This document shows, one piece after another, positions 5,430 through 12,503 of a DNA stretch of 12,605 bases. Numbering within the stretch: the stretch's first letter is position 1; the number at the start of each line of letters is the position of its first letter. The DNA comes from Stenotrophomonas maltophilia. Lineage in GTDB: Bacteria > Pseudomonadota > Gammaproteobacteria > Xanthomonadales > Xanthomonadaceae. The stretch spans positions 4,604 to 17,208 of the forward strand of contig DJBL01000009.1 in assembly GCA_002435595.1 (NCBI GenBank), read 5' to 3'. A program made the position numbers and the translations under genes. Under the pieces are notes generated by a model. That model saw only the letters and a list, made by a program, of their open reading frames with translations, was not told where the DNA came from and ran no database searches.

Positions 5430-6623
5430 ATGAGCAACAAAGACATCGTCCTGGCTTTCTCCGGCGGCCTCGACACCAGCTTCTGCGTGCCCTACCTGCA
5501 GGAGCGCGGCTACAACGTGCACACCGTGTTCGCCGACACCGGCGGCGTGGATGACGAAGAGCGCGATTTCATCGAGAAGCGTGCCGCCGAGCTGGGCGTC
5601 ACCAGCCACGTCACCGTCGACGGTGGCCCGGCGATCTGGAGCGGCTTCGTCAAGCCGTTCGTGTGGGCCGGCGAAGGCTACCAGGGCCAGTACCCGCTGC
5701 TGGTCTCGGACCGTTACCTGATCGTGGACGCCGCGCTCAAGCGCGCCGCCGAGCTGGGTACCAACATCATCGCCCACGGCTGCACCGGCATGGGCAACGA
5801 CCAGGTCCGCTTCGACCTGGCCGTGAAGGCGCTGGGCGACTACCAGATCGTCGCGCCGATCCGCGAGATCCAGAAGGAACACACCCAGACCCGCGCCTAC
5901 GAGCAGAAGTACCTGGAAGAGCGTGGCTTCGGCGTGCGTGCCAAGCAGCAGGCCTACACCATCAACGAGAACCTGCTCGGCCTGACCATGTCCGGCGGCG
6001 AGATCGACCGTTGGGAAGCGCCGGGCGAGGGTGCACGTGGCTGGTGCGCGCCGCGCAGCGAGTGGCCGGAACAGGCACTGACGGTCACCCTGAAGTTCGT
6101 CGAAGGCGAAGCGGTCGAGCTGGACGGCAAGGCACTGCCGGGTGAGCAGATCCTGGCCCAGCTCAACAAGCTGTTCGCCCCGTACGGCGTCGGCCGTGGC
6201 GTGTACACCGGCGACACCGTGATCGGCCTGAAGGGCCGCATCGTGTTCGAAGCCCCGGGCCTGGTCTCGCTGCTGGCCGCGCACCGCGCGCTGGAAGACG
6301 CCGTGCTGACCAAGCAGCAGAACCGCTTCAAGCCGGACGTGGCGCGCAAGTGGGTGGAGCTGGTGTACGAAGGCTTCTACCACGACCCGCTCAAGACCGA
6401 CATCGAGGCCTTCCTGAAGTCCTCGCAGACCAAGGTCAACGGTGAGGTGGTGCTGGAAACCCGCGGTGGCCGTGTCGATGCGGTGGCCGTGAAGTCGCCG
6501 CACCTGCTCAACACCAAGGGCGCCACCTATGCACAGTCGGCCGACTGGGGCGTGGAAGAGGCGGAAGGGTTCATCAAGCTGTTCGGCATGAGCTCCACGC
6601 TGTACGCGCAGGTCAATCGCTGA
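5430..6623 (+). CDS. argG: Argininosuccinate synthase, 397 aa
   Basis: Joins citrulline and aspartate with ATP to make argininosuccinate (EC 6.3.4.5) in the cytoplasm. The N-terminal ATP-pyrophosphatase P-loop is AFSGGLDTS (residues 9-17), and the family block HGCTGMGNDQVRF follows. The usual Lys in GCTGKGNDQ is Met here, and the central region (NLLGLTMSGGEIDRWEAPGEGARGW) differs from the common NIWGRS...LEDP pattern, so this is a divergent ArgG, apparently the type that accompanies acetylcitrulline pathways. ATG 5430 gives the standard MSNKDIVLAFSGG start; an in-frame extension back to 5271 would run through argF' and the REP. No clear Shine-Dalgarno. It takes citrulline from ArgE' and feeds ArgH. 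Confidence 0.95.
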   Translation: MSNKDIVLAFSGGLDTSFCVPYLQERGYNVHTVFADTGGVDDEERDFIEKRAAELGVTSHVTVDGGPAIWSGFVKPFVWAGEGYQGQYPLLVSDRYLIVDAALKRAAELGTNIIAHGCTGMGNDQVRFDLAVKALGDYQIVAPIREIQKEHTQTRAYEQKYLEERGFGVRAKQQAYTINENLLGLTMSGGEIDRWEAPGEGARGWCAPRSEWPEQALTVTLKFVEGEAVELDGKALPGEQILAQLNKLFAPYGVGRGVYTGDTVIGLKGRIVFEAPGLVSLLAAHRALEDAVLTKQQNRFKPDVARKWVELVYEGFYHDPLKTDIEAFLKSSQTKVNGEVVLETRGGRVDAVAVKSPHLLNTKGATYAQSADWGVEEAEGFIKLFGMSSTLYAQVNR

Positions 6624-6636
6624 GCGATCGAGCGTC

Positions 6637-6657
6637 GCGCCGGCCGCTGGCCGGCGC
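6637..6657. repeat. REP-like palindrome after argG
   Basis: Perfect 9-bp stem GCGCCGGCC (6637-6645) / GGCCGGCGC (6649-6657), loop GCT, 13 nt after the argG stop. It shares its stem core with the GTAG-headed repeat at 6677 but has no GTAG of its own. The two palindromes together look like a REP pair. No T-run, so it is not a normal terminator. Confidence 0.6.
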
Positions 6658-6676
6658 TTGGCAAGACCGCGTGATG

Positions 6677-6699
6677 GTAGCGCCGGCCAACGGCCGGCA
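6677..6699 (+). repeat. SMAG-type REP palindrome between argG and argE'
   Basis: GTAG (6677-6680) followed by GCCGGCC (6682-6688) / GGCCGGC (6692-6698) with loop AAC. It is the plus-strand orientation, opposite to the copies at 18-40 and 5372-5394. It ends 33 nt before the argE' start codon. Confidence 0.75.
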
Positions 6700-6732
6700 C
6701 TGCCGATTTGAACCCTACGGATACTCAGACAC

Positions 6733-7821
6733 ATGCTTGAACAGACACTTGATCACCTGCAGCAGCTCGTGTCCTTCGACACGCGCAATCCGCCGCGTGC
6801 GATCACCACCGGTGGCATCTTCGATTACCTGCGCGCGAACCTGCCCGGGTTCAACGTGGAGGTGGTCGACCATGGTGAGGGTGCGGTCAGCCTGTACGCC
6901 GTGCGCGGGACGCCGAAGTACCTGTTCAACGTGCACCTGGATACCGTGCCGGACTCGCCGCACTGGAGTGCCGATCCGCACGTGATGCGGCGCACCGGGG
7001 ATCGGGTGATCGGGCTGGGCGTGTGCGACATCAAGGGCGCAGCGGCGGCGCTGGTGGCCGCGGCCAACGCCAGCGATGGCGATGCCGCGTTCCTGTTTTC
7101 CAGCGACGAGGAGGCCAACGATCCGCGTTGCATCGCCGCCTTCCTCGCCCGTGGCATTGCGTACGAAGCGGTGCTGGTGGCCGAGCCCACGATGAGCGAA
7201 GCGGTGCTCGCGCACCGTGGCATCAGCTCGGTGCTGATGCAGTTCAAGGGCCGGGCCGGGCATGCTTCGGGCAAGCAGGATGCCGCCGCCAGCGCGCTGC
7301 ACCAGGCGATGCGTTGGGGCAACCGCGCGCTGGACCATGTCCAGTCGTTGTCACATGCACGCTTTGGCGGGCTGACCGGCCTGCGTTTCAACATCGGGCG
7401 CGTGGAAGGTGGGATCAAGGCCAACATGATCGCCCCGGCCGCCGAGCTGCGTTTCGGCTTCCGTCCGCTGCCGTCGATGGATATCGATGCGCTGCTGGCC
7501 ACCTTTGCCGGGTTCGCCGAGCCGGAGGCCGCGGTGTTCACCGAGACCTTCCGTGGTCCGAGTTTCCCGGCCGGTGACATCGCCGAGGCCGAAAACCGCC
7601 GCCTGGCCGCGCGTGACGTGGCCGATGCGCTGGAGATCCCGATCGGCAACGCGGTGGACTTCTGGACCGAGGCCTCGCTGTTTTCCGCCGGCGGTTACAC
7701 CACGCTGGTCTACGGCCCGGGCGACATCGCCCAGGCCCACACCGCCGACGAGTTCGTGACGCTGGAGCAGCTGCAGCGCTACGCCGACGCCGTACACCGC
7801 ATCATCGCCCAGGGCGCCTGA
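6733..7821 (+). CDS. argE': N-acetyl-L-citrulline deacetylase (M20 family), 362 aa
   Basis: Zinc-dependent M20 amidohydrolase predicted to release citrulline from N-acetylcitrulline, the step after ArgF'. The metal and catalytic residues are in place: His68 and Asp70 (FNVHLDTVP), Asp99 (GVCDIKGA), Glu126-Glu127 (SSDEEAND), Glu151 (VAEPT) and His336 (QAHTADEF). The dimerisation (lid) insert begins after FKGRAGHASGK at about 171-181. The assignment to acetylcitrulline rather than acetylornithine comes from the operon: it lies with the acetylornithine carbamoyltransferase, as in Xanthomonas. ATG 6733 is the first good start; the Shine-Dalgarno is weak. Downstream, argB/A follows after a 73-nt gap. 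Confidence 0.93.
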   Translation: MLEQTLDHLQQLVSFDTRNPPRAITTGGIFDYLRANLPGFNVEVVDHGEGAVSLYAVRGTPKYLFNVHLDTVPDSPHWSADPHVMRRTGDRVIGLGVCDIKGAAAALVAAANASDGDAAFLFSSDEEANDPRCIAAFLARGIAYEAVLVAEPTMSEAVLAHRGISSVLMQFKGRAGHASGKQDAAASALHQAMRWGNRALDHVQSLSHARFGGLTGLRFNIGRVEGGIKANMIAPAAELRFGFRPLPSMDIDALLATFAGFAEPEAAVFTETFRGPSFPAGDIAEAENRRLAARDVADALEIPIGNAVDFWTEASLFSAGGYTTLVYGPGDIAQAHTADEFVTLEQLQRYADAVHRIIAQGA

Positions 7822-7894
7822 TTCCATGACGCCGTCGCGGGCCACCCCTGACGGACCTTCCATCGCGGCTGCGGCCGCTTGTGACGATACTGAA

Positions 7895-9223
7895 ATGCCT
7901 TCTTCCCTCCAGCCCCACCGCCAGACCCGTCAGACCATCGTGCGCCTGCTTTCGAGCATGGCCAGCGCGAAGGAGATCAGCCAGTACCTCAAGCGTTTCT
8001 CGCAGGTGGACGCCAAACGCTTCGCCGTGGTCAAGGTCGGCGGCGCGGTGCTGCGCGATGATCTGGAGGCGCTGACCTCCTCGCTGTCGTTCCTGCAGGA
8101 AGTGGGGCTCACCCCGATCGTGCTGCACGGCGCCGGCCCGCAGCTGGATGCCGAGCTGTCGGCGGCGGGCATCGTCAAGCAAACCGTCAACGGCCTGCGC
8201 GTGACCTCGCCGGAAGGGCTGGCGATCGTGCGCCGGGTGTTCCAGGCCTCCAACCTGCAGCTGGTCGAGGCGCTGCAGCAGAACGGTGCGCGCGCCACCT
8301 CGATCACCGGCGGCGTGTTCGAAGCCGAGTACCTGGACCAGGCCACCTACGGCCTGGTCGGTGAGGTCAGGAAGGTCAACCTGGCCCCGATCGAGGCCAG
8401 CCTGCGCGCCGGCTCGATCCCGGTGATCACCAGCCTGGGCGAAACCCGCTGCGGGCAGATCCTCAACGTCAATGCCGATTTCGCCGCCAACGAACTGGTG
8501 CAGGAACTGCAGCCGTACAAGATCATCTTCCTCACCGGCACCGGCGGCCTGCTTGACGAAGAGGGCAAGGTGATCGACTCGATCAACCTGTCCACCGAGT
8601 ACGACCACCTGATCGCCCAGCCGTGGATCCACGGTGGCATGAAGGTCAAGATCGAACAGATCAAGGACCTGCTGGACCGGCTGCCGCTGGAGTCCTCGGT
8701 GTCCATCACCCGGCCCGCCGACCTGGCCAAGGAACTGTTCACCCACAAGGGCTCGGGCACGCTGGTACGCAAGGGCGAGAAGGTGCTGCGCGCCACCGCC
8801 TGGGACGAACTGGACCTGCCGCGCCTGAAGGGCCTGATCGAGTCCAGCTTCGGCCGCACCCTGGTGCCGGACTACTTCCAGAAGACCCGGCTGCTGCGCG
8901 CCTACGTCAGCGAGAACTACCGCGCCGCGGTGATCCTCACCGACGAGGCCGAAGGCGTCTACCTGGACAAGTTCGCGGTGCTCGACGACGCGCAGGGCGA
9001 AGGCCTGGGTCGCGCGGTGTGGAACGTGATGCTGGAGGAAACCCCGCAGCTGTTCTGGCGCTCGCGCAACGGCAACCCGATCAACCATTTCTACTACGCC
9101 GAATCCGATGGCTGCTACAAGCAGGGCACCTGGAAGGTGTTCTGGTTCGGCGCCGATGGCTTCGAGCGGATCCGTACCTACGTTGAACACTGCGCCCAGC
9201 GCACCCCGAGCCTGGAGGGCTGA
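7895..9223 (+). CDS. argB: Bifunctional N-acetylglutamate kinase / N-acetylglutamate synthase, 442 aa
   Basis: Fusion that makes N-acetylglutamate (C-terminal GNAT domain) and phosphorylates it (N-terminal amino-acid kinase domain), the first two arginine steps. Kinase part, about 40-290: VVKVGG (45-50), VLHGAGPQ (76-83), NVNADFAANE (191-200), LTGTGGLLDEEG (213-224), HGGMK (246-250). Synthase part, about 300-442: acetyl-CoA loop QGEGLG (367-372), then LFWRSRNGNPINHFYYAESDG (386-406). This matches the Xanthomonas NAGS-K type, related to vertebrate NAGS; the family is generally arginine-inhibited. I prefer ATG 7895: the in-frame ATG at 7826, 4 nt after argE', adds 23 residues whose codons have many A/T third positions and an alanine-rich run, unlike the gene. 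Neither start has a clear Shine-Dalgarno. Confidence 0.93.
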   Translation: MPSSLQPHRQTRQTIVRLLSSMASAKEISQYLKRFSQVDAKRFAVVKVGGAVLRDDLEALTSSLSFLQEVGLTPIVLHGAGPQLDAELSAAGIVKQTVNGLRVTSPEGLAIVRRVFQASNLQLVEALQQNGARATSITGGVFEAEYLDQATYGLVGEVRKVNLAPIEASLRAGSIPVITSLGETRCGQILNVNADFAANELVQELQPYKIIFLTGTGGLLDEEGKVIDSINLSTEYDHLIAQPWIHGGMKVKIEQIKDLLDRLPLESSVSITRPADLAKELFTHKGSGTLVRKGEKVLRATAWDELDLPRLKGLIESSFGRTLVPDYFQKTRLLRAYVSENYRAAVILTDEAEGVYLDKFAVLDDAQGEGLGRAVWNVMLEETPQLFWRSRNGNPINHFYYAESDGCYKQGTWKVFWFGADGFERIRTYVEHCAQRTPSLEG

Positions 9224-9228
9224 ACCCG

Positions 9229-9828
9229 ATGAATCACGCCGATTGGACCAAGGTGCCCACGCTGGCCGGCACCCATGCCCGGCTCGAGCCGCTGCAGATG
9301 GCGCACATCGACGGTCTGCGCGGCGCGCTCGGCGACGGCACGCTGTCCAGCCTCTGGTATACCCAGGTGCCCAGCGCCAAGACCATGACCGGCTACGTGC
9401 AGGCCGCGCTGCAGGCCCAGGCCGAAGGCAAAGTGTTGCCGTTCGTGGTGCTCGACGCGGCCGATGAGATCGTCGGCACCACCCGCTACTACGGGCTGGA
9501 AGAAGACGTGCCGCGGCTGAGCATCGGCTACACCTGGTATGGCGAGCGCGCCCAGCGCACCGGCATCAACACCGAAACCAAGCTGATGCTGCTGACCCAT
9601 GCCTTCGAGCGCCTGGGCTGCCTGAGCGTGGTGTTCGAGACCAGCTGGTTCAACTTCACCTCGCGCACCGCGATCGCGCGCCTGGGCGCCAAGCAGGATG
9701 GCGTGCTGCGCAACCACAAGCGCCATGCCGACGGCACCCCGCGCGACACCGTGATCTTCTCCATCATCGATGCGGAGTGGCAGGGCGTCAAACGCCACCT
9801 GCAGCACCGCCTGGACGCACACGCATGA
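9229..9828 (+). CDS. GNAT N-acetyltransferase (RimJ/RimL-like), 199 aa, substrate unknown
   Basis: Predicted acetyl-CoA-dependent acetyltransferase. Family features: strand-helix start LAGTHARLEPLQMAHIDGL, a core strand with LPFVVLD...EIVGTTRYY (about 69-88), LSIGYTWYGERAQRTGINTETKLMLL with the acetyl-CoA-binding turn (about 97-121), and the late GNAT pattern VVFETSWFNFTSRTAIARLGAKQDGVLR (about 134-161) seen in RimJ/RimL-type enzymes. GGAGGG (9214-9219) lies 9 nt upstream of ATG 9229. It begins 5 nt after the argB/A stop, and its stop overlaps the argC start in ATGA, so it is cotranslated with arginine enzymes. Whether it acts on an arginine intermediate, a protein or a toxic compound cannot be read from the sequence. 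Confidence 0.88.
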   Translation: MNHADWTKVPTLAGTHARLEPLQMAHIDGLRGALGDGTLSSLWYTQVPSAKTMTGYVQAALQAQAEGKVLPFVVLDAADEIVGTTRYYGLEEDVPRLSIGYTWYGERAQRTGINTETKLMLLTHAFERLGCLSVVFETSWFNFTSRTAIARLGAKQDGVLRNHKRHADGTPRDTVIFSIIDAEWQGVKRHLQHRLDAHA

Positions 9829-10781
9829 GCAGCTCTCCCCTCTACACCGTCGGCATCGTCGGCGCCCGCGGCCATACCGGCGCCGAGCTGATCAAGCTGA
9901 TTGCCGCGCACCCGAACCTGCAGCTGGGGTTCGTGTCCTCGCGCGAGCTGGCCGGCCAGCGCGTGTCCGACCACCATGCCGACTGGCGCGGCGAGCTGGA
10001 GTTCGAGAACCTCGATGCCGATGCCGTGGCGGCCAAGGGAGTGGATGCGGTGATCCTGGCCCTGCCCAACGGCCTGTCGGCCGCCTTCGTCACCGCCCTG
10101 GAGGCGGCAGCGCCGGACACGGTCATCGTGGACCTGTCGGCCGACCATCGTTTCGAGCCCAGCTGGTACTACGGCCTGCCCGAGCTTACCCGCGGCGACT
10201 ACCTGGGCCAGAAGCACATCAGCAACCCCGGCTGCTACGCCACCGCGATGCAGCTGGCGATCAGCCCGTTGCTGCAGCAGCTGGCCGGCCCGCCGCAGTG
10301 CTTTGGCGTATCGGGGTACTCCGGTGCCGGCACCACGCCCTCGGACAAGAACAACCCCGAGCTGCTGCGCGACAACCTGATGCCGTACGCGCTCACCAAC
10401 CACGTGCACGAGCGTGAGGTCACCGCGCACCTGCGCGTGCCGGTGGAATTCATGCCGCACGTGGCCCCGCATTTCCGCGGCATCACCATGACGGTGAACC
10501 TGTGGCTCAACACCGTGGTCAAGCGCGAGGACGTCATCGCGCTGTACCAGAAGTACTACGCCAACGAAGCGCTGGTCCAGGTACTCGACGAGGCCCCGTG
10601 GGTGAGCCGCATCGCCGGCCGTCACGGCGTGCAGATCGGCGCTTTCGACGTCGCCCCCGGTGGCAAGCGCGTGGTGGTGGTGGCGACCCTGGATAACCTG
10701 CTCAAGGGTGCGGCCACCCAGGCCATGCAGAACCTCAACCTGGCCCTGGGCCTGGACGAGCTGGCCTCGATCCCGCACTGA
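9825..10781 (+). CDS. argC: N-acetyl-gamma-glutamyl-phosphate reductase, 318 aa
   Basis: NADPH-dependent reduction of N-acetylglutamyl phosphate to the semialdehyde (EC 1.2.1.38). The nucleotide loop is VGIVGARGHTGAELIKL (9-25), the catalytic cysteine is Cys137 in SNPGCYAT, with ADHRF (106-110) and SGAGTTPSDKNN further on; the late VEFMPHVAPHFRGI block carries the family histidines. Length is near the usual 310-345 aa. ATG 9825 overlaps the GNAT stop (ATGA), implying coupling; an in-frame ATG at 9777 inside the GNAT gene is rejected because the extra residues precede the conserved N-terminus. The next enzyme, ArgD, is not in the window. Confidence 0.96.
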   Translation: MSSSPLYTVGIVGARGHTGAELIKLIAAHPNLQLGFVSSRELAGQRVSDHHADWRGELEFENLDADAVAAKGVDAVILALPNGLSAAFVTALEAAAPDTVIVDLSADHRFEPSWYYGLPELTRGDYLGQKHISNPGCYATAMQLAISPLLQQLAGPPQCFGVSGYSGAGTTPSDKNNPELLRDNLMPYALTNHVHEREVTAHLRVPVEFMPHVAPHFRGITMTVNLWLNTVVKREDVIALYQKYYANEALVQVLDEAPWVSRIAGRHGVQIGAFDVAPGGKRVVVVATLDNLLKGAATQAMQNLNLALGLDELASIPH

Positions 10782-10797
10782 ATTCCCCCATTCCGTC

Positions 10798-10842
10798 GCG
10801 CATCCGAAGCGGTGCGCGCACAACCCGGCGGAGTGATCCGCC
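10798..10842 (+). promoter_or_regulatory. Tandem hairpins in the argC-argH gap
   Basis: GCGCA (10798-10802) plus CC pairs with GG plus TGCGC (10813-10817) around GAAGC with one bulged T. Next comes GGCGGA (10827-10832) / TCCGCC (10837-10842) with a GTGA (GNRA) tetraloop, ending 3 nt before the argH Shine-Dalgarno GGAG (10846-10849). They may be mRNA processing or stability structures, or dampen argH translation; no T-run follows. Confidence 0.4.
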
Positions 10843-10855
10843 AACGGAGCAAGAC

Positions 10856-12151
10856 ATGGCAGACCTTCTGTGGCAGAAGCCCGGCGTGGCGGTGGACGCC
10901 AGGATCCAGACCTTCCTGGCCGGCGACGACGTGATTCTGGATCGCGCGTTCTTCCTGTATGACGTGGCCGCGAGCAAGGCGCACGCGCAGGGCCTGCAGC
11001 ACATCGGCATCCTGTCCGGCGACGAACTGGACGGCCTGCTGCGCGAGCTGGACGTGCTGGGCGCCGATTTCCGCAGTGGCGCGTTCGTGCTCGATGAGCG
11101 CTTCGAGGATTGCCATTCGGCGATCGAAGCGCGCCTGACCGAGCGTCTGGGCGATGCCGGCCGCAAGATCCACACCGGGCGCAGCCGCAACGACCAGATC
11201 CTGGTGGCCACCCGGCTGTGGCTGAAGGACAAGCTGCTGCACGTGGCCGGCCTGAGCCGCGAGATCGCCAAGGTGGCGCTGGACCGCGCCGAGGCCGAGA
11301 AGGACCTGCCGGTGCCGGGCTACACCCACATCCAGCGCGCCGTGGTGTCCTCGGCGGGCATGTGGTGGGCCGGCTGGGCCGAGGCCTTCATCGACAACGC
11401 CATCCGTGCCCACGACACCTTCGCGCTGATCGACGCCAACCCGCTGGGGACCGCGGCCGGTTACGGCGTGAACCTGCCGCTGGACCGTGCCCACACCACC
11501 GCCGCGCTGGGCTTTGCGCGCATGCAGGTGTCGCCGATCTACGCGCAGCTCTCGCGTGGCAAGTTCGAACTGGCTGCGCTGGAAGCGTTGGGCGGGGCCA
11601 CCCTGGACCTGCGCCGGATCGCCTGGGACCTGTCGCTGTTCACCAGCGGCGAGTTCGGCTTCGTGGCGCTGCCGGCGCAGTACACCACCGGCAGCTCGAT
11701 CATGCCCAACAAGCGCAACCCGGACGTGATCGAACTGATGCGCGCCACCCACGCCAGCGTGGCCGCCGCCCGTACCGAGATCGAGCAGCTGCTGTCGCTG
11801 CCGTCGGGCTACCACCGCGACCTGCAGAGCAGCAAGGGCGCCATCTTCCACGGCTTCGGTCGTGGCCTGGCCGCACTGGAACTGCTGCCGGCGTTGCTGG
11901 CCAACCTGGAATGGCGCGACGACAAGCTGCGCGCGGCGATCGATTCGGGCATGTATGCCACCGACGTGGCGGTTGAAGCGGCCGTGGCCGGCGTTCCGTT
12001 CCGCGAGGCCTACAAGGCCGCTGCAGCCGGGGCCGACAGCGCAGGGCAGGGGCGTACACCCGAAGGCAGCCTGGCCGCGCGCGTGTCGCCCGGTGCGGCC
12101 GCCGACCTGCGGCTGGACGAACTGCGCGCCCGCTGGGCCGCGCTGGTGTAA
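10856..12151 (+). CDS. argH: Argininosuccinate lyase, 431 aa
   Basis: Splits argininosuccinate into arginine and fumarate (EC 4.3.2.1), the last step; fumarase/aspartase superfamily, tetramer with shared active sites. Motifs: HTGRSRNDQ (106-114), GYTHIQ (155-160) with the catalytic-region histidine His158, and the signature GSSIMPNKRNPDV (279-291) with its serines. Slightly shorter than the usual 455-470 aa; the shortening looks spread over the C-terminal part rather than a break, as the frame is intact to TAA. ATG 10856 has GGAG 6 nt upstream. Last gene of the arginine operon, closed by a terminator 6 nt after the stop. Confidence 0.97.
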   Translation: MADLLWQKPGVAVDARIQTFLAGDDVILDRAFFLYDVAASKAHAQGLQHIGILSGDELDGLLRELDVLGADFRSGAFVLDERFEDCHSAIEARLTERLGDAGRKIHTGRSRNDQILVATRLWLKDKLLHVAGLSREIAKVALDRAEAEKDLPVPGYTHIQRAVVSSAGMWWAGWAEAFIDNAIRAHDTFALIDANPLGTAAGYGVNLPLDRAHTTAALGFARMQVSPIYAQLSRGKFELAALEALGGATLDLRRIAWDLSLFTSGEFGFVALPAQYTTGSSIMPNKRNPDVIELMRATHASVAAARTEIEQLLSLPSGYHRDLQSSKGAIFHGFGRGLAALELLPALLANLEWRDDKLRAAIDSGMYATDVAVEAAVAGVPFREAYKAAAAGADSAGQGRTPEGSLAARVSPGAAADLRLDELRARWAALV

Positions 12152-12156
12152 TCACG

Positions 12157-12182
12157 ACGGCGACCGCAAGGTCGCCGTTTTT
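12157..12182 (+). terminator. Intrinsic terminator of the arginine operon
   Basis: CGGCGACC (12158-12165) / GGTCGCCG (12170-12177) with a GCAA tetraloop, followed by TTTTT (12178-12182); an outer A-T pair at 12157/12178 is possible. It directly follows argH, so it should largely separate arg transcription from the YciI gene and proB. Confidence 0.92.
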
Positions 12183-12228
12183 GCAACTGTACTGCCCGGC
12201 GCTGCCCGGCAACCCGAAGGGACACCCG

Positions 12229-12489
12229 ATGAACATCTGCTACCTGGTACTGGTCACCCGCACCCCGGCGTTCCGCGACGAGGTCGGCGCCGAGCACGCA
12301 CGCTTCCTCGATGACGTGCGCGCGCGCGGCCAGCTGCTGCTGACGGGCGGCTTCACCGACAAGAGCGGGGGCGCCTATGTGCTGCAGGACGTGGCCGACC
12401 TGGCCGCCGCGCAGGCGCTGGTGGACACCGATCCGCTGCTGGTGCACGGCAGTGCCACCGCCAGCATCCACGAATGGGCCACCCGCTGA
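12229..12489 (+). CDS. YciI family protein, 86 aa
   Basis: Small alpha/beta ferredoxin-like-fold protein of the YCII-related family. Visible pattern: start MNICYLVLV, then EHARFLDDVRARGQLLLTGGFTDKSGGAYVL, with the conserved His (residue 23) and Asp residues, ending in GSATASIHEW. The cellular role of the family is mostly unknown; some members are enzymes on small ring compounds. ATG 12229 is chosen because AAGGGA lies just upstream (12217-12222); the frame extends to 12181 but starts inside the terminator. It stands between the arg terminator and proB, 14 nt ahead of proB, so the two may be cotranscribed. Confidence 0.85.
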   Translation: MNICYLVLVTRTPAFRDEVGAEHARFLDDVRARGQLLLTGGFTDKSGGAYVLQDVADLAAAQALVDTDPLLVHGSATASIHEWATR

Positions 12490-12503
12490 GGCATGTACCC
12501 GTG

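Noticed and set aside
7826..7894. Upstream in-frame ATG for argB/A adding 23 residues
   Set aside because: The added codons have many A/T third positions and an alanine run, unlike the gene body, and there is no Shine-Dalgarno; ATG 7895 is preferred, though not proven.
4243..12000. Several long minus-strand open frames opposite argF', argG, argE', argB/A, argC and argH
   Set aside because: All mirror genuine plus-strand genes, are full of low-complexity Arg/Gly/His/Val stretches, and lack motifs or ribosome sites.
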